Below, in pieces: positions 1 to 7,059 of a stretch of DNA of 39,768 nucleotides. The position numbers and the translations under genes were made by a program. A model generated the notes under the pieces. It saw nothing but the letters and a program-made list of their open reading frames with translations, was not told the origin of the DNA and ran no database searches. The stretch's first letter is position 1; the number at the start of each line of letters is the position of its first letter. Source of the DNA: an uncultured Bacteroidales bacterium (GTDB lineage Bacteria > Bacteroidota > Bacteroidia > Bacteroidales > Paludibacteraceae); assembly GCA_902785605.1 (NCBI GenBank), contig CACZZL010000022.1, forward strand, positions 1-39,768. The letters are read 5' to 3'.

Positions 1-79
1 TGACGGCTTAGAGACCCTGCTACGCTCGGCATAGGATATATACAAGTGCATATCCTCTGCCCTCGCTTAAACGCAGCGT

Positions 80-382
80 TTGACGATCGATATGGGACCG
101 TTGTTCCAGACTCCGGCAGAGGCAGCTAAACAGGCGGTGGAGAACGATGTCCATGTACTGGGTGTCTCCTCTCTTGCGGCAGGTCACAAGACCCTCATCC
201 CGCAGGTTATCGAGGAACTCAAGAAACTCGGCCGTCCGGATATCATGGTCACCGCCGGTGGTGTCATCCCCGCGCAGGACTATGACTTCCTCTACAAAGC
301 CGGCGTTGCCGCCATCTTCGGCCCGGGCACTCCGGTAGCCTACTCCGCCAAAGTGGTTATGCAACTCTTGATGCAAGAGTAA
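80..382 (+). CDS. mutA: Methylmalonyl-CoA mutase large subunit, C-terminal fragment (partial)
   Basis: About 100 residues match the end of the cobalamin-binding domain of methylmalonyl-CoA mutase: [30 protein letters not shown] and [13 protein letters not shown] are near-universal in that family. The enzyme interconverts succinyl-CoA and methylmalonyl-CoA on the way to propionate. The upstream half of the B12 domain, with the DxHxxG motif, and the whole TIM barrel are absent. Upstream of base 80 this frame is closed at once by TAA (68-70) and TAG (32-34), and no frame of bases 1-78 resembles the family. Reading TTT GAC at 79-84 and dropping one base near 86 would restore the expected F-D-V-D-M-G. 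The product is certain; whether the gene is broken or the sequence edge is faulty is not. A hairpin follows the stop codon. Confidence 0.85.
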   Translation: MTIDMGPLFQTPAEAAKQAVENDVHVLGVSSLAAGHKTLIPQVIEELKKLGRPDIMVTAGGVIPAQDYDFLYKAGVAAIFGPGTPVAYSAKVVMQLLMQE

Positions 383-437
383 TCCATTCGGTATTCCGAT
401 ATATCGGTATCTCGCTATACCGCTATATCAGTAACGT

Positions 438-472
438 AGAGAGCGGCCCGCGAGGGTCGCTCTCTCTTCTCT
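438..472 (+). terminator. Hairpin after mutA, probable terminator
   Basis: AGAGAGCG (438-445) pairs with CGCTCTCT (458-465). Extra GCCC/GGGT pairing leaves a very short loop. The tail is pyrimidine-rich (CTTCTCTC) rather than a pure T run, so termination is likely but not certain. It lies between genes that converge on it, so it could serve both. Confidence 0.5.
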
Positions 473-550
473 CATCGGCTGGACATAGCGGTGTCCTGTG
501 TGCGCGATTTCCGTGAGCGAGTATTTTTCGTCCTTACGCTCCCATATCGC

Positions 551-1090
551 CTATTCTTGCCTAATTTTACCTAATTCGTACGCCTCTTGCAGTTTGGTAT
601 TGCCGGAAATCTCTTTCGGTTCATTCACGCCGCCGCAGAAAAGATGGGCTTTAAGGGTCGCCTTCTCGTAGCAATCAATCCAACCTTGCAGACCGCTCTC
701 GGCGCGTTTGGGCGTAAACTCCTCATCCTCAGCAGCCGTGGTCAGCAGATAGATGTCGCGGAACTTGTAATCCTTCGGATACATAGCGTTCATCCGGTCG
801 ATGAGCGTCTTCATCTGACCCGACATCTCATAGTAATAAATCGGCGTCGCCCAGCAAACAACATCGGCATTGAGCACGGACTCCATGATCGCCGGCACAT
901 CATCCTTGAATACACACGCACCCGTCTCCTGACATTTGAGACAACCGATACAAAACTTTATCTCCTTGCCCCGCAGCGAGATCAGTTCCACTTCATGTCC
1001 GGCACTCTTTGCGCCCTCCGCAAACTGCTCTGCCAGCGCGTGGCTGTTCGATCCCGCACGGAGACTTGTAGAAATAACAACAACTTTCAT
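551..1090 (-). CDS. Flavodoxin-fold NAD(P)H-dependent FMN reductase-like protein (paralogue 1)
   Basis: This 179-aa protein begins MKVVVISTSLRAGSNSHALA, the beta1-loop-alpha1 FMN-phosphate site of the NADPH-dependent FMN reductase / iron-sulfur flavoprotein group. A Cys cluster at residues 47, 50, 53 and 59 (FCIGCLKCQETGAC) is followed by KDD. ATPIYYYEMSGQMKTLIDR around 81-99 is the second flavin-binding loop. Proteins of this type bind FMN and shuttle electrons or reduce quinones and similar compounds; the substrate cannot be read from sequence. It is the last gene of a minus-strand cluster, 9 bp after the alpha/beta-hydrolase gene. Close relatives are encoded at 3345-3860 and 6439-7053. The four cysteines could bind a metal cluster, but that is inference. 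Confidence 0.85.
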   Translation of the reverse strand: MKVVVISTSLRAGSNSHALAEQFAEGAKSAGHEVELISLRGKEIKFCIGCLKCQETGACVFKDDVPAIMESVLNADVVCWATPIYYYEMSGQMKTLIDRMNAMYPKDYKFRDIYLLTTAAEDEEFTPKRAESGLQGWIDCYEKATLKAHLFCGGVNEPKEISGNTKLQEAYELGKIRQE

Positions 1091-1099
1091 ATTTGCTAT

Positions 1100-2224
1100 T
1101 TATTTTAGATTCTTCTCAAAGAACTCCGCCAACTTGTCCCACGGAATCATATTCTTGGGTTCGCCTTTGCCGGCCGGCTCGGTATATCCGCCATCATAGA
1201 GATCGCAATGCGAAGCGTCCGGAATGATGAGCAGCTCTTTGTTCTCGGGACAGGGATTCGGAGCGACCACGGTTTTGTAGCCGTCTGCTTTGCCGTCCAC
1301 CATGTAATGGTACGCCGCTTCGCCGAAATAACGGCTGTGGGCGTCCGCGCCGTGCATAATCAGAACAGCAGAACGAATCTCGTTGATGTAATACAGGAAA
1401 CGGCTGTTGGCATAAGCCTGCGTGCCGATGACACGCCAACCGTCATTCGAGTTGCCGGAACGGGCGTGATAACCACGGGCGGTCTTGTAGTAATCGTAGT
1501 AGTCCTTGACGAACTGCGGTGCGTCGTCCGGCAGTGGGTCTATCACGCCTCCTGCCATAGCAGCAGGGGCTGCAAGACGTTGTGCGGCGAGTGCCACACG
1601 CGCTTCGTGACGCGCCTCTTCGGTGTCAGCGGAATCGAAATAACCGTTACCGCTGACACGCGTCATGTCGTACATCGTGGAAGCCACCGTCGCTTTGATG
1701 CGTGTATCTGCTGCAGCCGCATTGAGTGCTATTCCTCCCCAGCCGCATATACCGATGATGCCAATTCTATCAGCATCCACTTCCGGCAGTTTGCTTAGAT
1801 AATCCACCGCTGCCATGAAGTCCTCGGTATTGATATCCGGTGACGCAGTACGACGCGGTTCACCCGAACTCTCGCCGGTAAAAGAAGGATCAAAAGCCAA
1901 TGCAACAAATCCGCGCTCTGCCATTTTCATTGCATACAGACCTGAACTCTGCTCTTTGGTTGCGCCGAAAGGACCAGACACGGCTAAAGCGGCGTATTTG
2001 TGATTTGACATTTGAGATTTGTCATTTGCCTTCGGCGTGTAGAGATCAGCCACCAAGGTGAAGCCGTACTGGGTCTCGAAGGATACCTTCTTATGATTTA
2101 CTTTCTCACTAAGCGGGAACACTTTGTCCCATGTGTCATTTTCACAATTATTCATTTTGTCATTTGAATTTGTGCAAGCAGCAAAGGTAATGGCTGCAAG
2201 CATTAGGGTGAAAAACTTTCTCAT
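1100..2224 (-). CDS. Alpha/beta-hydrolase (dienelactone hydrolase-like) lipoprotein
   Basis: This 374-aa protein has a lipoprotein signal peptide (lipobox ...TFAAC, Cys17) and an alpha/beta-hydrolase fold. The nucleophile elbow is GICGWGG with Cys160 in the nucleophile position, as in dienelactone hydrolases. The probable acid is Asp294 (HGADAH) and the probable base His339 (DASHCDL). It is expected to hydrolyse a small ester or lactone at the cell envelope; the substrate is unknown. Its ATG shares one base with the stop of the upstream CMD-cupin gene (TAATG), which indicates translational coupling. Residues about 65-77 (KANDKSQMSNHKY) and the stretch just after the lipobox are encoded by 7-nt-period repeats and look like inserted loops. 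Confidence 0.85.
   Translation of the reverse strand: MRKFFTLMLAAITFAACTNSNDKMNNCENDTWDKVFPLSEKVNHKKVSFETQYGFTLVADLYTPKANDKSQMSNHKYAALAVSGPFGATKEQSSGLYAMKMAERGFVALAFDPSFTGESSGEPRRTASPDINTEDFMAAVDYLSKLPEVDADRIGIIGICGWGGIALNAAAADTRIKATVASTMYDMTRVSGNGYFDSADTEEARHEARVALAAQRLAAPAAMAGGVIDPLPDDAPQFVKDYYDYYKTARGYHARSGNSNDGWRVIGTQAYANSRFLYYINEIRSAVLIMHGADAHSRYFGEAAYHYMVDGKADGYKTVVAPNPCPENKELLIIPDASHCDLYDGGYTEPAGKGEPKNMIPWDKLAEFFEKNLK
1996..2030. repeat. Heptamer repeat inside the hydrolase gene
   Basis: Five consecutive heptads of the form ATTTGNN (ATTTGTG, ATTTGAC, ATTTGAG, ATTTGTC, ATTTGCC). They lie in frame and encode a surface-loop-like stretch at about residues 65-77 of the hydrolase. Confidence 0.9.
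2153..2173. repeat. Short heptamer-like repeat just after the lipobox of the hydrolase
   Basis: Three degenerate heptads (CATTTTG, TCATTTG, AATTTGT) resemble the ATTTGNN set at 1996-2030. They encode about residues 17-24, the tether that follows the lipidated cysteine. Confidence 0.5.
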
Positions 2225-3348
2225 TATTGTACGGTATTATATTGTGTGTCATTAACGGGTTCGAGCCATTCGTTCGTGGCGTCCGGTTGCTCTTGGGTGT
2301 GAATCGCCAAGTGCTGCATCCACGAGTCCTCCGCGGCTCCATGCCAGTGTTTGACGCCTTCGGGAATAGCAATCACGGTTCCCGGAGTAAGCGGAACTGC
2401 GGGTTTGTTCCACTCCTGATACCAACCCTTGCCGCTCACGCAGATCAGCACTTGTACCGCTCCGTGGTGAACATGCCAGTTATTGCGGCAACGCGGCTCG
2501 AACGTCACATTCGCTACACCGTCAAAATACGGTTGCAGAAAACTCTGTCCCACGAAATACTGCGCGTAAGCAGAGTTGGGCGAGCCCTGCGGCCAGGGAG
2601 AGTTGAGAGTTGAATGTTGAGAGTTGAGAGAAGTTGGCAAGTTTGAAGTTGACAGTTCATCATAAGCTTTCGCTAAGCGTCCGGCTTCGTTCAAAAGGCC
2701 ATTTGCCGCGAGAGCAACTACGATACCTTGTAACTGCTCTTCGCTCACACCCATATTGCGTGCGCCGGCGATGTGTGCTTTCAGTTGCGGCTCCACACCT
2801 TCGAGACCGCTCAACGCAGAGACGGTCACCAACTCGCGGTCGGCGTACGTCAGGTTATCACGGGCAAAAATATCCCCGAACAAATGCGCCTTCAGGTAAT
2901 AATCCGTCGCTTCCGCAAACTCATACTCAAAAGCCTTGCCGACCAGTTGCGTCTGCACGCGCGTACCTTCTTTAAGTGCATCGTAGTCATCGCTGAGCGG
3001 ACTTGCATCCTCGCCCATAATAACCTTCACGCCTTTCGCCTGACGATCTCCTATGACGCGCTGCAAAACACCCAGCGCATTCAGACTCCGCGGAAAACCC
3101 GTATAAGCATACAGTTGCGAGAGCGCTTCCTTGATCTGGCTAACCGTCAACTCGGCCTCCAACCCGTTATGAATAGCCGACTCCAGTGCCACCAAATCGC
3201 CCTTAGCCTCATCGCAAGCGATAGCACTCATCCACGCTGCCTGTTCGGTACTAAACGAAAGCTCATTCATATCTTTTGTTTCTGTCTTATGCTTTGGACT
3301 GCATGCAACCAGCAAAGCTGCCAAAGCAAGGGTCATGAATTTTCTCAT
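2224..3348 (-). CDS. Carboxymuconolactone decarboxylase-cupin fusion lipoprotein
   Basis: This 374-aa protein has a lipobox ending LLVAC (Cys16). Two carboxymuconolactone decarboxylase / AhpD-like helical repeats follow: about residues 35-105 (IKEALSQLYAYTGFPRSLNAL) and 145-225 (DRELVTVSALSGLEGVEPQLK). A cupin domain lies at about 275-355, with metal ligands in NWHVHHGAVQ and EGVKHWHG. Such CMD-cupin fusions occur beside flavodoxins and hydrolases in Bacteroidota, and an oxidoreductive or ring-opening role on small molecules is plausible. The usual AhpD CxxC pair is not seen, so peroxidase activity is doubtful. Its ATG overlaps the upstream flavodoxin stop (ATGA). The linker at about 232-250 is encoded by a heptamer repeat. 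Confidence 0.85.
   Translation of the reverse strand: MRKFMTLALAALLVACSPKHKTETKDMNELSFSTEQAAWMSAIACDEAKGDLVALESAIHNGLEAELTVSQIKEALSQLYAYTGFPRSLNALGVLQRVIGDRQAKGVKVIMGEDASPLSDDYDALKEGTRVQTQLVGKAFEYEFAEATDYYLKAHLFGDIFARDNLTYADRELVTVSALSGLEGVEPQLKAHIAGARNMGVSEEQLQGIVVALAANGLLNEAGRLAKAYDELSTSNLPTSLNSQHSTLNSPWPQGSPNSAYAQYFVGQSFLQPYFDGVANVTFEPRCRNNWHVHHGAVQVLICVSGKGWYQEWNKPAVPLTPGTVIAIPEGVKHWHGAAEDSWMQHLAIHTQEQPDATNEWLEPVNDTQYNTVQ
2598..2653. repeat. Heptamer repeat encoding the CMD-cupin linker
   Basis: Eight consecutive 7-nt units: GAGAGTT, GAGAGTT, GAATGTT, GAGAGTT, GAGAGAA, then the more divergent GTTGGCA, AGTTTGA and AGTTGAC. On the coding strand they give the S/N/T/L-rich linker between the second CMD repeat and the cupin domain. 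Confidence 0.9.
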
Positions 3349-3860
3349 AGTTTCGCTACTAACTCAACGATTTTCTGTTTCGTAGCCTCTGTTTTCTGCT
3401 CGTCGATTTTGGCGGTTACAACGCCCATGTTCTCGGCATGCCAGTAGTTGCAGATGTCGCGGAACTCAGCCGTTGCGCCATCATATACACCCGGCGAATA
3501 AGACGAACAGAGCAACGCCATCTTCTTTACCTTAGCCGGCGCGTTGACGCAGTACATGCGCTGGATAGGCGCCTGGATCTGCGCGCAGAGCGTGAAATAA
3601 TAAATCGGCGCAGCCAGAACGAGCACTTCCGCCTCTGCCATCAGCGGATAGAGTTCCTGCATGTCATCTTTCTGGATGCACGCACCGTTGCCCTTGCCGT
3701 GGCAGTACTCGCACGCCAGACAGCCAGCGATATGTTTGTGCGCCACATTCACGAGCGTCACGTTATGACCTGCAGCCTCGGCTGCGTTCTTGTATTCGTC
3801 CGCCATCCAAGCGGTGTTACCCTTCGCTCTCGGCGAAGCCTGAAGAATCAATACGTTCAT
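3345..3860 (-). CDS. Flavodoxin-fold NAD(P)H-dependent FMN reductase-like protein (paralogue 2)
   Basis: This 171-aa protein begins MNVLILQASPRAKGNTAWMA, an FMN phosphate-binding loop. Cys residues at 47, 50, 53 and 61 (GCLACEYCHGKGNGAC) followed by KDD match the cluster in the proteins encoded at 551-1090 and 6439-7053. AAPIYYFTLCAQIQAPIQR is the flavin isoalloxazine loop. It is a probable cytoplasmic flavoprotein that supplies reducing power for the neighbouring CMD-cupin and hydrolase proteins; that link is inferred from gene order only. Its stop overlaps the next ATG (ATGA). No clear promoter is visible directly upstream: the closest match, TAATTTTA, lacks the final G. Confidence 0.85.
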   Translation of the reverse strand: MNVLILQASPRAKGNTAWMADEYKNAAEAAGHNVTLVNVAHKHIAGCLACEYCHGKGNGACIQKDDMQELYPLMAEAEVLVLAAPIYYFTLCAQIQAPIQRMYCVNAPAKVKKMALLCSSYSPGVYDGATAEFRDICNYWHAENMGVVTAKIDEQKTEATKQKIVELVAKL

Positions 3861-3901
3861 AATGTATTCTGTTTTTTTCTAAAATTAATACTTCTTGAAA
3901 A

Positions 3902-3994
3902 TCAGCGGCATAGCTTCCGGTGCAAGTTTTCGTTTTTTGGCGCGCAGGCAGCGAGCATCGCCGCTACACAGGCATAAAGAAAGATTTTTTTCAT
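3902..3994 (-). pseudogene. Short lipoprotein leader, possibly frameshifted
   Basis: ATG at 3994 opens a convincing lipoprotein signal peptide (MKKIFLYACVAAMLAAC, lipobox LAAC) followed by only 13 more residues. At an A6 run directly after the lipobox the other frame continues as KKRKLAPEAMPLIFKKY before its own stop. Either this is a very small lipoprotein or one base was lost or gained in the A run of a decayed gene. It lies 24 bp after the DUF389 stop and before the flavodoxin operon. The mature function is unknown. Confidence 0.45.
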
Positions 3995-4018
3995 TGGATA
4001 AACGTGATTCAACTTTTC

Positions 4019-5362
4019 CTATTGTGTAATAACGATGATCTTGTCCGATTGGAGACGCACGGAGAGCCAATGCGAGATGCGCTCCTGCTCGTTTCCGCTG
4101 AGGGGCTCCTTTGCGTGGAGCACCGCCAGGATGACTTCCTCGTTCTTCTCTTTGACAATCCGTTGCCCCCGAGTCAGCGTCACTTCGGTCACTTCGGGCC
4201 ACTGTGCACAAATCTCTGCGGCAATCTGCCCGGAGGGCAACTCCATCGCCTCAAAAGCTTCAATCCGCGTCTGCAGAATATGAATCGAATCGTCACGCTG
4301 CTGCATTTGTTTCTCCGTAGAAGCCAGCCAATCACGCATGACCTCTGTCTCGTTGAGCCGGCGAACCTCTATCGTCGCGTCTTCGCGTATCTGGATCTGA
4401 GCAGGAGAGATGCCGTTCTTCTCCGCCTCGGCATACAATCGCGCACGGTTGTCTTGGGTCAGACTCTCACCCGCCAGCCGCAAGGTCAGCGTATAGGGCT
4501 TCTGAGATACGTCGGTCGTGTAATCGTAAATATATGTGGACCCGATGGACCTGTTTTCCTTGACAAAATGCCGTGCGGCGTTGCTGAACTGGTTTTCCCG
4601 AACGATACTGTATGCGCTGAAAAAACTCGGCACAAGCACGATCGGAATCAGCACTCCATAAGTGATTGCGCTCTTGTAAGAACGGTTTTCTACCTCTACC
4701 GCAGCGGGAAAATGGAGATACTTGACTACAATATAGGTCGCCAGCGCGATGAAGACGCAGTTGATGAAAAAGAGGTACAATGCGCCGCCCGCGTAGTGCC
4801 AGTTAAGATTGGCGATACCGTATCCGACCGTACAAAGCGGCGGCATCAAAGCGGTCGCAATCGCTACACCGGACAACACCGTGCCTTTCTCCTTGCGGGA
4901 CATCTCTAACATACCGGCTATGCCTCCGAAAAATGCGATAATCACGTCATAGACGGATGGATTGGTTCGCGCCAACAGTTCTGTCGGGGTGTCGGTCTCC
5001 AACGGGGTCACAAGGAAATAGAGCGTTGACGCTACCAGACTGATGATGAACATGATACCCAAGTTCTTGAGCGACTTCACCAGCAAATCCGTGTCGTACG
5101 TTCCCAAGCCCATTCCAAAACCGATTATCGGACTCATAAGCGGCGATATGAGCATCGCGCCGATGATAACAGGAATAGAATTGACATTCAATCCCACAGA
5201 CGCAATGACAATCGCCACAAACAGAATGTAGATATTCGGCCCGCGGAAAAAAATGTTGTTGCGGATGTTGTTGCCCGCTGCCTCCACGTCGATATAATCC
5301 GTCAGGCTCAACTGCTCACGCAGGAAACTTTTAGCGCTTTTCTTGAATTCGTGGTATGTCAT
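4019..5362 (-). CDS. DUF389 family membrane protein
   Basis: I start this 447-aa protein at MTYHEFKKSAKSF (5362), because a promoter -7 box lies at 5375-5382 and excludes the longer frame. The core is the DUF389 (TIGR00341-like) module, with about six membrane segments between residues 40 and 250: IYILFVAIVIASVGLNVNS, VIIGAMLISPLMSPIIGFG, IMFIISLVASTLYFLV, VIIAFFGGIAGML, ALYLFFINCVFIALATY and VLIPIVLVPSFFSAYS. SPLMSPI, ATALMPPLCTVGYG and similar strings are family signatures. The C-terminal 190 residues are soluble, with a possible short coiled coil near 335-365. The molecular function of DUF389 proteins is not established. It is transcribed from its own promoter toward the flavodoxin cluster. 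Confidence 0.85.
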   Translation of the reverse strand: MTYHEFKKSAKSFLREQLSLTDYIDVEAAGNNIRNNIFFRGPNIYILFVAIVIASVGLNVNSIPVIIGAMLISPLMSPIIGFGMGLGTYDTDLLVKSLKNLGIMFIISLVASTLYFLVTPLETDTPTELLARTNPSVYDVIIAFFGGIAGMLEMSRKEKGTVLSGVAIATALMPPLCTVGYGIANLNWHYAGGALYLFFINCVFIALATYIVVKYLHFPAAVEVENRSYKSAITYGVLIPIVLVPSFFSAYSIVRENQFSNAARHFVKENRSIGSTYIYDYTTDVSQKPYTLTLRLAGESLTQDNRARLYAEAEKNGISPAQIQIREDATIEVRRLNETEVMRDWLASTEKQMQQRDDSIHILQTRIEAFEAMELPSGQIAAEICAQWPEVTEVTLTRGQRIVKEKNEEVILAVLHAKEPLSGNEQERISHWLSVRLQSDKIIVITQ

Positions 5363-5374
5363 AAAATTTCGGTG

Positions 5375-5406
5375 CAAAGTTACTACTTTTTTTTGAGATA
5401 CACAAA
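5375..5406 (-). promoter_or_regulatory. Bacteroidota promoter for the DUF389 gene
   Basis: On the minus strand, TTTG (5403-5406), 20 nt, then TAACTTTG (5375-5382). This is the -33/-7 pair used by the Bacteroidota primary sigma factor. It sits 13 bp before the chosen ATG. Confidence 0.8.
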
Positions 5407-5459
5407 CATAAATTTGCCGAACAACTACCATTTTTGCAGAAAACGCAGAAAAACATCAT

Positions 5460-5591
5460 TTTTTGAGCGGCCGTAGCATCAGCGAAACGGCGTATATGTT
5501 AGGCTTTGATTACCCGCATCATTTCACCCGCATGTTCAAAAACAAAACCGGCATCACTCCCGGTGAGTACATGCGTGGTCATGCGTCCTGA
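5460..5591 (+). pseudogene. AraC-family regulator remnant (C-terminal helix-turn-helix only)
   Basis: In the plus frame, FLSGRSISETAYMLGFDYPH and then HFTRMFKNKTGITPGEY run to a TGA at 5589-5591. This is the second helix-turn-helix and signature end of an AraC/XylS DNA-binding domain. Nothing upstream in this frame belongs to the family: it stops at 5409-5411, and the promoter of the DUF389 gene occupies the place. About 40 of the roughly 280-300 residues remain, so the gene is a 3' relic. It may once have regulated the adjacent flavodoxin/hydrolase cluster, which is inference from location. Confidence 0.85.
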
Positions 5592-5636
5592 TTATTTTCT
5601 CGGTGCATGAACCGAGACGTCTATGGGTGTATTGGT

Positions 5637-6230
5637 TCATTTCACCTCTTCCCAATCGATGTCCGTTACTTCACGAAGACGGTCATGCAGTTTGACGAAG
5701 CGTTTCTCCACTTTGTTAACGACGGCCACTTTAACCCAGTTGCCGATACCGTCAAGGATGATACCCAAGCCGACGACCCAAGCGATGGTCTCTGCGCTCA
5801 CATTCGGGTTAACCAGGCAGTACACGCCGAAGCATGAAGCCAGCACACCAAAGCAGCAGACGATCCACCAGCGGCGGAAACCGACGCGCTTGAAATCAAA
5901 CGAACTGATCGCGAGGTTGATGCCTTCAAACATCAGCCAGAAAGCGAAGATGAACGGCAGCGCTACCATCAATGGCGCCGGATGGAAAACCATGACTGCT
6001 CCGAGGATGATTTGCAGCAAAGCCGAGAGGAACATCAGTCCGCTCATAGGGATAAATCCGCGTGTAGCCGACCATGCAGCCATCTCTGTGCAACCGCCGA
6101 GGAAGAACATCAAACCAAATACCCAAGCCAGGCTTAACAATGTGGTTCCCGGGCAGAGGATACACATTACGCCGAGTGCTACGAGTGCGACACCCGCAAT
6201 ACACATCCAAATTTTAGTACTCGTTTTCAT
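5637..6230 (-). CDS. HdeD/DUF308 family membrane protein
   Basis: This 197-aa integral membrane protein has about six helices arranged as three hairpins, typical of the HdeD (DUF308) family: IWMCIAGVALVALGVMCIL, LLSLAWVFGLMFFLGG, GLMFLSALLQIILGAVMVF, LMVALPFIFAFWLMFEGIN, WWIVCCFGVLASCFGVYCL and ETIAWVVGLGIILDGIGNW. HdeD is linked to acid resistance in enterobacteria; in Bacteroidota the role is unknown. The C-terminal tail (about 35 residues) is charged. It has its own promoter and forms a divergent pair with the flavodoxin-HD operon. Confidence 0.8.
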   Translation of the reverse strand: MKTSTKIWMCIAGVALVALGVMCILCPGTTLLSLAWVFGLMFFLGGCTEMAAWSATRGFIPMSGLMFLSALLQIILGAVMVFHPAPLMVALPFIFAFWLMFEGINLAISSFDFKRVGFRRWWIVCCFGVLASCFGVYCLVNPNVSAETIAWVVGLGIILDGIGNWVKVAVVNKVEKRFVKLHDRLREVTDIDWEEVK

Positions 6231-6261
6231 ATAAATATTGATTTAAATGTCAATTCGACTG

Positions 6262-6293
6262 CAAAGTTACAACATTTATTTGAAATAAGCAAA
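6262..6293 (-). promoter_or_regulatory. Promoter for the HdeD-like gene
   Basis: Minus strand: TTTG (6290-6293), 20 nt, TAACTTTG (6262-6269). Perfect match to the Bacteroidota -33/-7 consensus, about 30 bp before the ATG. Confidence 0.85.
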
Positions 6294-6372
6294 TAAAATG
6301 GAACATTTTTGCCATTTAGGTCGTCCTTGCCGAGCTACTTATGCAAGAATAAATTAACGAATGAATGAGAAA

Positions 6373-6406
6373 AATGACATGCGTACTTGCGTATGTCATT
6401 TTTTTT
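6373..6406. promoter_or_regulatory. Palindrome with flanking T run, terminator-like or operator
   Basis: AATGACATGCG (6373-6383) pairs with CGTATGTCATT (6390-6400) around the loop TACTTG, followed by TTTTTT. It has the look of a Rho-independent terminator. However, it lies between divergent genes and overlaps the -33 region of the plus-strand promoter, so it could instead be an operator. Confidence 0.5.
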
Positions 6407-6417
6407 GTGTAATTTTG
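6386..6417 (+). promoter_or_regulatory. Promoter for the flavodoxin-HD operon
   Basis: TAATTTTG (6410-6417) matches TAnnTTTG. Twenty nt upstream is CTTG (6386-6389), one base from TTTG. The ATG is 21 bp downstream. Confidence 0.65.
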
Positions 6418-6438
6418 CACCAAATTTGACGTAAAACA

Positions 6439-7053
6439 ATGAGAGTACTATTGATTAATGGTTCGCCGCATAAGGGCGGGAATACGTATCTGGCGCTGAA
6501 GGAAGCGGCGCAGGAGTTGGAAAGGAATGGTATAGAGACCGAGATCGTGGGTGTCGGAACGAAGCCCGTAAGAGGCTGTATTGCTTGTTCGACGTGCAAG
6601 ACAAAGGGTAATGGCAAATGCGTGTTCGACGACGATCTGTGCAGCGAGGTAAGTGCGAAGATGGCTGAATGCGACGGACTCATCGTGGGTTCGCCGGTCT
6701 ATTATGGACAACCGAACGGAACGGTGATTGCGTTAGTACAGCGAATGCTGTATTCGAACGGAGCGGCCTTTAACGGCAAGCCTGCAGCAGGGGTAGCCGT
6801 GTGTCGTAGAGGAGGCGCAACAGCTGCGTTGCAGACGCTGAATATGCCGTTTCAGTTGCTGAACATGCCCATCGTGACGAGCCAGTACTGGAACATCGTT
6901 TACGGTCGGTTGGAAGGTGAAGCCGCTTTGGATGCCGAAGGCATGCAGACCATGCGTTCGCTGGCGAAAAACATGGCGTATCTGCTGAAAGCGACGGAAG
7001 GTCAGCCCAAGCCCGAATACGAAGAACGGCAGGCTATGCATTTTATTCGATAG
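6439..7053 (+). CDS. Flavodoxin-fold NAD(P)H-dependent FMN reductase-like protein (paralogue 3)
   Basis: This 204-aa protein begins MRVLLINGSPHKGGNTYLAL, the FMN phosphate loop. Cys 47, 50, 53 and 61 (GCIACSTCKTKGNGKC) and the acidic DDD after them match the two minus-strand paralogues exactly in position. GSPVYYGQPNGTVIALVQRM is the flavin-ring loop. It is 25-35 residues longer at the C-terminus than those two and is of the type usually annotated as flavodoxin family protein / multimeric flavodoxin WrbA-like. Electron donor and acceptor are unknown. It is the first gene of a two-gene operon with an HD-domain protein 6 bp downstream. Confidence 0.85.
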   Translation: MRVLLINGSPHKGGNTYLALKEAAQELERNGIETEIVGVGTKPVRGCIACSTCKTKGNGKCVFDDDLCSEVSAKMAECDGLIVGSPVYYGQPNGTVIALVQRMLYSNGAAFNGKPAAGVAVCRRGGATAALQTLNMPFQLLNMPIVTSQYWNIVYGRLEGEAALDAEGMQTMRSLAKNMAYLLKATEGQPKPEYEERQAMHFIR

Positions 7054-7059
7054 GAACAA

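Noticed and set aside
5363-5431. Longer N-terminus for the DUF389 protein
   Set aside because: It would start upstream of, and include, the -33/-7 promoter boxes.
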